A DNA stretch of 64,000 nucleotides, from positions 1 to 64,000 of the forward strand of contig NZ_JAQQGN010000003.1 of the NCBI RefSeq assembly GCF_028550595.1, in the 5' to 3' direction. The notes under the pieces are model-generated. The model searched no databases. It was not told where the DNA came from and was given only the letters and a program-made list of their open reading frames with translations. Both the position numbers and the translations under genes were made by a program. This DNA is from Luteimonas sp. BLCC-B24. GTDB taxonomy: Bacteria > Pseudomonadota > Gammaproteobacteria > Xanthomonadales > Xanthomonadaceae. Positions 32,880-40,439 of this stretch are shown in pieces (positions within the stretch are counted from its first letter, which is position 1; every line of letters begins with the position of its first letter).

Positions 32880-34166
32880 ATGACGCATGAGTGCACCGAC
32901 GACGCGCCGAGGCGCCCCTGCATGACTGCCGCGAGCGCCTCGCCGAAGGGCCGCACCCGCACCCTGCTGTTGATGGCGCTGGCGCTGGTGCTGGCGATGT
33001 CGCCGTGGTTTTCCGCCAGCGCGGTGCTGGGCTCCCTGCGCACGACCTGGGGCTTCGGAGATTCCTTCGGGGCGTGGCTGACGATCGCAGTGCAGCTGGG
33101 CTTCGTGGCCGGAGCGCTGGGGTCGGCGGCCTCGGGTCTGGCCGACCGGCTTCCGGCGCGGCGGTTGATCGTCGTCGCGGCGCTGGGCGCGGCGCTCGCC
33201 AATGCCTGCGTGCTCGCCGCGCAATCACCGGTGCACCTGTTGCTGGCGCGCATGGCCACCGGGGCCTGCCTGGCCCTGGTGTATCCGCCGGCGATGAAGC
33301 TGATCGCCACCTGGTTCGTACGCGGACGCGGGCTGGCGCTGGGCGTGCTGATCGGGGCGATCTCGGTGGGTTCGGCCCTGCCGCATCTGGTCAACGCCTT
33401 GGGCGGCGCGCGCTGGCAGGGCGTGATCGTGTGGACCTCGGCGGCGACGGTGGCCGGTGCGCTGGTGATCGCGCTGGGCGTGCGCGAGGGGCCGTATCCG
33501 TTTCCGCGCGCGCCGTTCCGGCTGCGCGACATCGCCGCGATCGTGCGCAACCGCGGTGTGGTGCTGGCCTCGCTGGGCTACTTCGGTCACATGTGGGAGC
33601 TGTACGCGATGTGGGCCTGGTTCGCGACGTTCGCGATGACCGCGGCGGCCGTCGACGGCGACGCCACGCGCGCGTCGTGGCTGGCGTTCGCGACCGTCGC
33701 GGCCGGGCTGGTGGGCTGCGTGCTGGCCGGCGGCCTGGCCGACCGCTTCGGCCGCGCACGTACGGCGATGGCGGCGCTGCTGATCTCGGGCGCGTGTTGC
33801 GTGGCCGCGGGCTGGGCGCATCTGGCGCCGCTGTGGCTGCTGCTCACGCTGGGCCTGGTCTGGGGCGCCAGCGTGATCGCCGATTCGGCGCAGTTCTCGG
33901 CCCTGGTCACCGAGCACGGCGATCCGCACACCGTGGGCACCGCGCTGACGCTGCAGATGGGTCTGGGCTTCCTGCTGACGGTGGCGACAATCTGGATCGT
34001 GCCGCTGCTGGCCGGCGCCCTGGGCAGCTGGCGCTGGGTGTTCCTGGTGCTGCTGCCCGGCCCGGCGCTGGGAATCGCGGCGATGTGGGCGCTGCAGCGC
34101 GCGGCGCGCCGCGCTGACGGGTCGCCGCGGCCCGGCGCAGTGGCCGGCTCTCAACGCACGGCATAG
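32880..34166 (+). CDS. MFS transporter
   Basis: The protein (428 residues from ATG 32880) has 12 hydrophobic segments, with MFS loop motifs GLADRLPARR between TM2 and TM3 and the weaker repeat GGLADRFGRAR between TM8 and TM9. The first 25 residues are hydrophilic and an ATG at 32922 is an alternative. It resembles CynX/NarK-like carriers more than sugar transporters, but the substrate cannot be read from sequence. It overlaps the convergent small gene downstream by 16 bases. Confidence 0.85.
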   Translation: MTHECTDDAPRRPCMTAASASPKGRTRTLLLMALALVLAMSPWFSASAVLGSLRTTWGFGDSFGAWLTIAVQLGFVAGALGSAASGLADRLPARRLIVVAALGAALANACVLAAQSPVHLLLARMATGACLALVYPPAMKLIATWFVRGRGLALGVLIGAISVGSALPHLVNALGGARWQGVIVWTSAATVAGALVIALGVREGPYPFPRAPFRLRDIAAIVRNRGVVLASLGYFGHMWELYAMWAWFATFAMTAAAVDGDATRASWLAFATVAAGLVGCVLAGGLADRFGRARTAMAALLISGACCVAAGWAHLAPLWLLLTLGLVWGASVIADSAQFSALVTEHGDPHTVGTALTLQMGLGFLLTVATIWIVPLLAGALGSWRWVFLVLLPGPALGIAAMWALQRAARRADGSPRPGAVAGSQRTA

Positions 34167-34423
34167 ACCGCGCAGTCGGCGGAGGCCGCCTGCGGCGCGC
34201 CGACGAGTGCCAGCACCGACGCATGGGTCGCACCGGTCATCGCCGACAGCATCTGCTGTCGGGTGACGTGGACGAGTGCCGTCACGGCCGCCAGGAACAG
34301 CACGGCGCCGACGAGGGCGGAGACCCTGGGCGAACGGAACACGGCCTCCGCGCACCGTGCCGAGGGGTCGTTGCCGGGCGCCGGATGAGGCCGGCGCTCA
34401 CCGGTGGCTCGGAGGATCTTCAT
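34151..34423 (-). CDS. Small single-TM protein of unknown function
   Basis: The 90-residue product has one hydrophobic segment (about residues 34-55, VSALVGAVLFLAAVTALVHV) and a short tail with one cysteine. Start ATG 34423 has GAGG eight bases before. It overlaps the end of the MFS gene on the opposite strand. No family recognised. It could be spurious, but the RBS and membrane segment argue for a real gene. Confidence 0.5.
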   Translation of the reverse strand: MKILRATGERRPHPAPGNDPSARCAEAVFRSPRVSALVGAVLFLAAVTALVHVTRQQMLSAMTGATHASVLALVGAPQAASADCAVYAVR

Positions 34424-34581
34424 GGCGGTACCTCGCGCGGTGACGGAATCCACCGGCGGCCGCGTGGACGACGCGGCGCCGAGTGGGACCAGTGTCCCCG
34501 GCTTGATCGGGGCCGATAAGCCCGCTAGAACGGAATGCCCTGTACGGCCATCCGTACAATCACGTTGCGAGGAGCCGCACT

Positions 34582-35484
34582 GTGCGCCAACCCAATCTCG
34601 GCGATGTGGCCCTGTTCGCCGCGGTCGTCGAGGCGGGGGGATTCCGGGGTGCCGCCCAGCAACGCGGTCTGTCCGCCTCCTCGCTCAGCGATTCGATCCG
34701 TCGCCTGGAGCGCGACCTCGGTGTCCGCCTGCTCCACCGCACCACCCGGAGCGTGACCCCGACTGAAGCGGGCGCGCGGCTGCTGACGCGCCTGCGCCCG
34801 GCGCTCGCGGAGATCGACGCGGCGGTCAACGATCTTGACGACGGTGCCCGGCCGCTGGGCACGCTGCGCCTCAACGTGCCGGTGCCCACGGCCCGCTTCG
34901 TGCTGCCGCAGCTGATCCCCGCGTTTCTCGCACGCCACCCCGGCATCAACGTCGAAGTGACGATGGACAACACCTTCGTCGACATCCTCGCCGCCGGTTA
35001 CGACGCCGGCGTGCGCTACGGGGAGGACCTGGCCCGGGACATGATCGCCGTGCCGATCGGCCCGCGCCGGCAGCGCTTCGTCGCCGCGGCCGCGCCCGCC
35101 TATCTGGACGCGCACGGCGTGCCCACCCATCCGCGTGACCTGCTGGCCCATCGCCTGATCGGCCATCGCTTCGAGAGCGGCAAGGTCGGGGTGTGGGAAT
35201 TCGAACGCGACGGCGTCACCGTGCGGGTGCCACCCCAGGGCCCGCTGCTGTCGTCCTCGCACGATCTCGAGGTCGGTGCCGCGGTGCAGGGCGTGGGCGT
35301 CATCTACACGTTCGAGGAGCATCTGCGCCCCGCGCTCGACCGGGGCGAACTGCAGCCGGTGCTGGCGGACTGGTGGCAGCGCTTCGACGGCCCGTTCCTG
35401 TACTACCACGACCGCCGCCTGGTGCCGGCGCCGCTGCGGGCCTTCGTCGAGTTCCTGAAAGCGCAGAGCGCCGACCACGGGTGA
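34582..35484 (+). CDS. LysR-family transcriptional regulator
   Basis: The 300-residue protein starts at GTG with GAGGAG seven bases before. The N-terminal winged helix (DVALFAAVVEAGGFRGAAQQRGLSASSLSDSIRRLE and LLHRTTRSVTPTEAG, residues 8-66) is typical LysR. The effector domain spans about 92-295 (GTLRLNVPVPTARFVLPQLIPAFLARHPGI). It matches the CrgA/DsdC-like group that controls a neighbouring oxidoreductase or efflux gene, but no divergent partner stands out here. The target is unknown. Confidence 0.92.
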   Translation: MRQPNLGDVALFAAVVEAGGFRGAAQQRGLSASSLSDSIRRLERDLGVRLLHRTTRSVTPTEAGARLLTRLRPALAEIDAAVNDLDDGARPLGTLRLNVPVPTARFVLPQLIPAFLARHPGINVEVTMDNTFVDILAAGYDAGVRYGEDLARDMIAVPIGPRRQRFVAAAAPAYLDAHGVPTHPRDLLAHRLIGHRFESGKVGVWEFERDGVTVRVPPQGPLLSSSHDLEVGAAVQGVGVIYTFEEHLRPALDRGELQPVLADWWQRFDGPFLYYHDRRLVPAPLRAFVEFLKAQSADHG

Positions 35485-35513
35485 GTCGGCACGCGCATGG
35501 GCGGTAGGTGACC

Positions 35514-36908
35514 TCAGCCGGCCGCGTGCCGGCGCTGCAGCGGCAGACGGATGTCGACACCGAAGCCGCGGCCGTCGATGCCCGCACCGCAGCACAGCTG
35601 GCCGCCGTGTGCCGTGACCACACGCTCCACCAGCGACAGCCCCATGCCGACGCCCTCGGTGCGAGGCGCGTGACGCTCGCCGCCGCGATAGAACCGTTCG
35701 AACACGCGGGTCTGCTCGCCCTCGGCAATGCCCGCGCCGTCGTCCTCGACCCGCAACACGGCCACGCGCGCCGCGCCGTCGCCTTCGACGCCGGTCCGGA
35801 TGCGTACGCGTGTGCGGGGCCCGCCGTGGCGCAAGGCGTTGTCGAGCAGGTTGCGCACCAGGATGCCGAGATCGTCGATGTCGCCGTGCACCGGCGCCGG
35901 ACCGCCGTCGACCTCGATCGACTGGCCGCCGCGCAGCGCGACGAGTTCGAACTCGTCGGCGACCATGTTGGCGATCATCGCCAGATCGACATCCATCGCC
36001 CGCGCGGCACTGCCACCGGCGTCTACCCGTGCGGCGTCCAACAGCTGCTGGGCCAGGCGCGACGTGCGCTCGATGCCGGCCACCAGCCGGTCGAGCGCCT
36101 CGCGTGCCTCGTCGCCGTCACCCGCATGCTGGAGCACCTGGGCCTGGGCCAGCAGCGCGGCCAGTGGCGTGCGCAGCTCGTGCGCGGCTTCCCCGAGAAA
36201 TTCGCGCTCGTGCTGCAGCGCCGAGTCCAGCCGTTCGAGCACGCGGTTGAACGAGGTGACCAGCGGCCTGATCTCGTCCGGCAGGCCACGCGCGGGCAAT
36301 GGCGTGAGATCCAGCGACGTGCGCTCGGCCAGCGCGTCGCTCAACCGCACCACCGGGCGCAGCGACCAGTGGACGACCAGCCAGATCGCGACACCGATAC
36401 CGACCATCAGCAGCAGCGCCGCGAGCAGCGTGGGGCCGCCGAGCCAGCGCAGCATTTCCGCGCGCATCGCCGACTGCGGCAGGCCGACCTGCACCTGCAC
36501 CCGGCGCCCGGCATCGCTGAGCGCGAACACGCGCCAGGGCACGCCGGCGACCTCGACATCGGAAAAGCCGTCGTCGAACGCCGGCGCCATCGCATGGGCC
36601 GGCGCCGGACGCGAGGACATCAGACGCCGTGCATTGCCGATCTCCCAGACCTGGAAACCGAGCGCGCCGAACTTGCCTTCCGACGGCAGGGTTTCGATGT
36701 CGAGTACGAAGCGGTCCTGACGCCCCGCGGTGGCGATATCCGCCGGCAGGGCCTGCAGCAGCTGCTCGGCGACGCTGCGCAGCATGGTGTCCACCTCGCC
36801 GCCCTGGCGTTCGAGCACGTCCAGATAGACCACCACGAAGCTGCTGCCCCAGGTGGCCAGCAGCACCGCAGCCAGCGCGGCGAGCAGGCGCGTCCGCAGC
36901 GCGCCCAT
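35514..36908 (-). CDS. Two-component sensor histidine kinase, QseC/PmrB-like
   Basis: The 464-residue protein has a TM at about residues 7-27, a periplasmic 2CSK_N-type sensor (about 30-155), a TM at 157-180, HAMP (LRPVVRLSDALAERT), HisKA with EAAHELRTPLAALLAQ (phospho-His), and HATPase with NLLDNALRHGG and GVGMGLSLVERVV. It senses an envelope signal and phosphorylates the response regulator encoded just upstream. The ATG at 36908 shares bases with the regulator stop (TGATG). Confidence 0.93.
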   Translation of the reverse strand: MGALRTRLLAALAAVLLATWGSSFVVVYLDVLERQGGEVDTMLRSVAEQLLQALPADIATAGRQDRFVLDIETLPSEGKFGALGFQVWEIGNARRLMSSRPAPAHAMAPAFDDGFSDVEVAGVPWRVFALSDAGRRVQVQVGLPQSAMRAEMLRWLGGPTLLAALLLMVGIGVAIWLVVHWSLRPVVRLSDALAERTSLDLTPLPARGLPDEIRPLVTSFNRVLERLDSALQHEREFLGEAAHELRTPLAALLAQAQVLQHAGDGDEAREALDRLVAGIERTSRLAQQLLDAARVDAGGSAARAMDVDLAMIANMVADEFELVALRGGQSIEVDGGPAPVHGDIDDLGILVRNLLDNALRHGGPRTRVRIRTGVEGDGAARVAVLRVEDDGAGIAEGEQTRVFERFYRGGERHAPRTEGVGMGLSLVERVVTAHGGQLCCGAGIDGRGFGVDIRLPLQRRHAAG

Positions 36909-37573
36909 CAGGCGTCGTCTCCGGCGCGATAGCCGAAGCCGTGCTCGGTGAGCACGATGCCGTCCCCGAGCTTGCGTCGCAGCTGATGCACGTAGACCGC
37001 GACGGTGTTGCTGCCGATCTCGCTTTCATCGCCGTAGAGACGGTCCTGCAGCTGGTCGCGACTGAGCACGCGGCCGCGCGCCTCGAACAGCGCCACCAGG
37101 ATGCGGAACGCGCTGCCGCTGAGGCTGACGCGCGTGCCGCCGCGGGTCACCGAGCCGGCGCCCGGATCGATCTCCACATCGCGCCAGCGCAGCAGCGGCG
37201 TCACGCCGCCCCGGCTGCGGCGCAGCACCGCACGCAGGCGCGCCAGCATCTCGTCGCGCTGGAACGGCTTGACGATGTAATCGTCGGCGCCCGCATCGAG
37301 GCCGCGCACGCGGTCGCTCAGCTGGTCGCGCGCGGTGATGATCACGACGGGCGTCGCATCGTAGCGGCCGCGCATCGTCTCCAGCACGTCCAAGCCCGAG
37401 CCCTGGGGCAGACCGAGATCGAGCAGCACCGCGGAAAACCCGTGATCGACCAGGGCCGCGCGCGCGGTCGCCACGTCCCGGCAGTGCACGACGCGCCAGC
37501 CCTCCTGACCGAGCGCCGACGTCAGGGCCTGGCCGAGCATGTGGTCGTCTTCGACGAGAAGGATGGAATCCAT
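36908..37573 (-). CDS. OmpR-family response regulator, QseB/PmrA-like
   Basis: The 221-residue protein has a receiver domain with LLVEDDHML, acceptor in LLDLGLPQGSG (Asp51) and KPFQRDEML, then a winged-helix DNA-binding domain with EARGRVLSRDQLQDRLYG, SNTVAVYVHQLRRKLG and TEHGFGYRAG. It works with the coupled kinase gene downstream. A PmrA-box-like motif lies about 43 bases upstream of its ATG, consistent with autoregulation. Targets in members of this group are envelope modification and stress genes. Confidence 0.94.
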   Translation of the reverse strand: MDSILLVEDDHMLGQALTSALGQEGWRVVHCRDVATARAALVDHGFSAVLLDLGLPQGSGLDVLETMRGRYDATPVVIITARDQLSDRVRGLDAGADDYIVKPFQRDEMLARLRAVLRRSRGGVTPLLRWRDVEIDPGAGSVTRGGTRVSLSGSAFRILVALFEARGRVLSRDQLQDRLYGDESEIGSNTVAVYVHQLRRKLGDGIVLTEHGFGYRAGDDA

Positions 37574-37615
37574 GGCGGTCGGGCGTGAGGCGGGGTGCGA
37601 GCGTGCGCCGCCGAG

Positions 37616-37632
37616 GTTAATAACCGATTAAA
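37616..37632 (-). promoter_or_regulatory. PmrA/QseB-type box upstream of the response-regulator gene
   Basis: Read toward the regulator gene the motif is TTTAAT-CGGTT-ATTAAC: two TTAA half-sites 11 bases apart, as in PmrA/QseB boxes. It stands out as an AT-rich island in GC-rich DNA. Autoregulation is inferred. Confidence 0.5.
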
Positions 37633-37788
37633 TCGCAGACGCACAGGGGCGGATGGCGACGCGGGCATCGAAGCCGCGATGCCGACGGGACCGGGTGACC
37701 CCGGCGGTTCCGCCGCGCGAGCGCAGCTTCGAAACGGCGCGCGTAGACTCCCGCGAAACCGGTTGCACGACCGGCATCGGAGCCCCCC

Positions 37789-38691
37789 ATGCAGATCACG
37801 TGCCCTGCCGAGACGGCGTGCGGCGACGACTGGAACCAGAGCCCACCGCTGCCCGGCGTCGTCGAACTCGACAGCGCCGGGCTCGGCTGGCGCGACGTGC
37901 AGGTGCTGCGCGTGCGCGATCCCTGCCTCTGCGACGGCGTGGACATCGTGGCCCCGGGGCACCAGAGCATCGTGCTGATCAAGGCGGCCGCCGAGCCCAT
38001 CGGCGCGGCCAACATCGAGCGGCGCCGCGGCAGTGGCTGGCTGGGCGCACGCTACCGCGCCGGCGACCTCGGATTCACCGCGCCCGGCGAGGGCGCGACC
38101 CTGCGCTGGCGCAACCGGACCGAGCACACCAGTGTCCAGGTCCGGCTCCGCGCGCGCCTGATCGAGGACGCCGCCGAGGCCATGGGCCTGACCGTGCCGG
38201 CCGTCCGGCTCAACCGCCTGTCGCACCGGGATCCCACGCTCGGTGCGCTGGTGCTCGCTCTGGAGCGTGCTGCCGAACAGCAGGCATCAACGTTCTACGC
38301 CGGCGCGGCGGCGCATTTCCTGGCGGCCCATCTGGTCGGCATGCCCGATGCCCCGCAGCCGGAACGCGCACGCGGGCGCTCCCTCGCCCTGGAGCGCATG
38401 GACGCGTTTCTGCGCGCGCGGCTCGCCGACGACGTCACGCTGGCCGAACTCGCCGACCATGTCGGCACGAGTCCGTTCCGGCTGATCCGGCTCTGCAGTG
38501 CGCACCACGGCGAGACGCCGTTCCGTCGCCTGCAGCGGTTCCGCATCGAGCACGCGCGGCGCCTGCTGCAGGCGCGCGGCCTGAGCATCACCGAGATCGC
38601 CCTGGAATGCGGATACGCAAGCCCCAGCGCGTTCGGCTGTGCATTCCTGCGCGCGACCGGGCTGTCGCCGAGCGCCTATCGCGCGCTCTGA
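37789..38691 (+). CDS. AraC-family transcriptional regulator
   Basis: The 300-residue protein has an N-terminal cupin-like sensing domain (about residues 15-160) and a C-terminal double helix-turn-helix (about 205-300). The latter includes LAELADHVGTSPFRLIRL, GETPFRRLQRFRIEHARRLL and the signature ITEIALECGYASPSAFG. It directly precedes the paoABC-like genes, 114 bases away in the same direction, and probably controls them. A decayed second copy of this gene and its downstream spacer exists at 15894-16372, in which the spacer motif CGTTTACAACAGGGGCCGTC is conserved. Confidence 0.9.
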   Translation: MQITCPAETACGDDWNQSPPLPGVVELDSAGLGWRDVQVLRVRDPCLCDGVDIVAPGHQSIVLIKAAAEPIGAANIERRRGSGWLGARYRAGDLGFTAPGEGATLRWRNRTEHTSVQVRLRARLIEDAAEAMGLTVPAVRLNRLSHRDPTLGALVLALERAAEQQASTFYAGAAAHFLAAHLVGMPDAPQPERARGRSLALERMDAFLRARLADDVTLAELADHVGTSPFRLIRLCSAHHGETPFRRLQRFRIEHARRLLQARGLSITEIALECGYASPSAFGCAFLRATGLSPSAYRAL

Positions 38692-38805
38692 TCCGTCGCG
38701 TCCACGCGCACGCCGCAACGACGCGAGCGTGGACTGCAATCACGCGAGAGCACGCCCGCCGGCCGGCGTTTACAACAGGGGCCGTCGATCCAGTAGGACG
38801 CCCCC

Positions 38806-39450
38806 ATGTCCCAAAACGAAGAGACCGACGGGCCGCCGTCGCTCCGGGTCAGCCGGCGCGAGGTGCTCGCCGGCGGCGTGGCGACGGCCGCGCTGGCCTG
38901 GCTGCCCGCAGGCCTGGGCCAGGCCCGGCCCACGGCCATCGCCGGCACACCGGCCGGCGGCGTGCCGGCCGGGCCGTTGACGAGCCCGCTCGCGACGGTC
39001 GTCAACGGTGCCCGGATCGAGGTCGACGTCGACAACCGCACCTCGCTGCTCGACCTGCTGCGCGAGGGACAAGGGCTGTTCGGCACGAAGAAGGGCTGCG
39101 ATCACGGCCAGTGCGGCGCCTGCACCGTGCACGTCGACGGCCGCCGCGTGCTGGCCTGCCTGACGCCTGCGGTGCAGGTCGATGGCCGCGAGGTCACCAC
39201 GATCGAAGGCATCGCGGGCGACGGCGCACTGCATCCCATGCAGGCGGCCTTCATCGAGCACGATGCATTGCAGTGCGGCTACTGCACGCCCGGCCAGATC
39301 ATGGCGGCCATCGCCTGCGTCCACGAAGGACATGCCGGCTCCGCCGACCAGGTCCGCGACGCCATGAGCGGCAACCTCTGCCGCTGCGGCGCCTATGCCG
39401 GCATCGTCGACGCGGTGCTCGCGGCCGCACCGAAGATGGGGCGCGGCTGA
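38806..39450 (+). CDS. paoA: Periplasmic aldehyde oxidoreductase, [2Fe-2S] subunit (PaoA-like)
   Basis: The 214-residue protein has a twin-arginine signal (SRREVLAGG at residues 16-24, then a hydrophobic stretch) and two [2Fe-2S] clusters: C-x4-C-x2-C-type GCDHGQCGACTVHV with a later C, and CGYCTPGQ with NLCRCGAY. It passes electrons from the molybdenum subunit to the FAD subunit. The Tat signal on this subunit alone is typical of PaoABC, whose complex is exported folded. The stop overlaps the start of the next gene (TGATG). Confidence 0.9.
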   Translation: MSQNEETDGPPSLRVSRREVLAGGVATAALAWLPAGLGQARPTAIAGTPAGGVPAGPLTSPLATVVNGARIEVDVDNRTSLLDLLREGQGLFGTKKGCDHGQCGACTVHVDGRRVLACLTPAVQVDGREVTTIEGIAGDGALHPMQAAFIEHDALQCGYCTPGQIMAAIACVHEGHAGSADQVRDAMSGNLCRCGAYAGIVDAVLAAAPKMGRG

Positions 39451-40436
39451 TGCGTCCGTTCGCACACGTCCGCGCCACGTCGCTGGAACAGGCGGTCGCG
39501 GCCGCCCGGGGCGACGGCGCACGGCTCCTCGCCGGCGGCACCACCCTGTTCGATCTGATGAAGTTGAACGTCGAGGCGCCGGCGACCCTCGTCGACATCA
39601 GCGCGTTGCCGGATCTGCAGGACATCGCGGTGTCGCGGCGCGGCCTCACGGTCGGGGCGCTGGCGAAGATGGCCGACGTCGCCGAGCACCGCGACGTCAG
39701 GGCGCGGTATCCCGCGCTGTCGGAATCGCTGACCAAGGCCGCGTCGCAGCAGCTGCGCAACATGGCGACGGTGGGCGGCAACCTGCTGCAGCGCACGCGC
39801 TGCGGTTATTTCCGCGGCGGCGCGCCCTATCCCTGCAACAAACGCGCGCCGGGCAGCGGCTGCGCCGCGATCGACGGCGCGGATCGCAATCTGGCGCTGC
39901 TGGGCACCAGCGACGCCTGCATCGCCAACTATCCGGGCGACTGGGCAGTCGCCCTGGTGGCCTTCGACGCCGAGATCGACATTCTCGGCTCGGGCGGCCT
40001 GCGTCGCATCGCGGTGGAAGCCCTGCATCGCGATCCCGGATCGACTCCGCACATCGAAACCGTGCTCGAACCCGGCGACGTGATCACCCGGATCCATGTG
40101 CCGGCCTCGCGCGCGCTGCGTGCCTCGACCTATCACAAGGTCCGCGACCGCGCCTCGTACGCCTTCGCGCTGGTGTCGGCGGCCGTCGGCATCGATGTGG
40201 CCGGTGGCCGCATCCGTGACGCACGCATCGCGCTCGGCGGCGTCGGCGCCCGGCCCCTGCGCGTGCGCGAGGCCGAAGCCGTGCTGCAGGGACAGCGCTA
40301 CACCCGCGCGTTGGCGATCGAGGCCGGCGAAGCGGCGCTGCGCGGCGCGCGGACCAGCACCCACAACGCGTTTCGCGTGCCGCTGGGCGTACAGACGGTG
40401 GCCGATGCGATCGGCATCGCAATGGAGAGGGCCTGA
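39450..40436 (+). CDS. paoB: Aldehyde oxidoreductase FAD subunit (PaoB-like)
   Basis: The 328-residue protein has the FAD_binding_5 motif LLAGGTTLFDLMKLNV near residues 28-43 and the ATVGGNLLQRTRC stretch. It also carries the extra cysteine insert found in PaoB that holds a [4Fe-4S] cluster (CGYFRGG, CNKRAPGSGC, DACIANYPGD). The C-terminal CO_dehydrogenase flavoprotein domain lies at about 215-325. It accepts electrons from the PaoA-like subunit and hands them to an external acceptor. Start ATG 39450 overlaps the PaoA stop. Confidence 0.9.
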   Translation: MRPFAHVRATSLEQAVAAARGDGARLLAGGTTLFDLMKLNVEAPATLVDISALPDLQDIAVSRRGLTVGALAKMADVAEHRDVRARYPALSESLTKAASQQLRNMATVGGNLLQRTRCGYFRGGAPYPCNKRAPGSGCAAIDGADRNLALLGTSDACIANYPGDWAVALVAFDAEIDILGSGGLRRIAVEALHRDPGSTPHIETVLEPGDVITRIHVPASRALRASTYHKVRDRASYAFALVSAAVGIDVAGGRIRDARIALGGVGARPLRVREAEAVLQGQRYTRALAIEAGEAALRGARTSTHNAFRVPLGVQTVADAIGIAMERA

Positions 40437-40439
40437 GGC

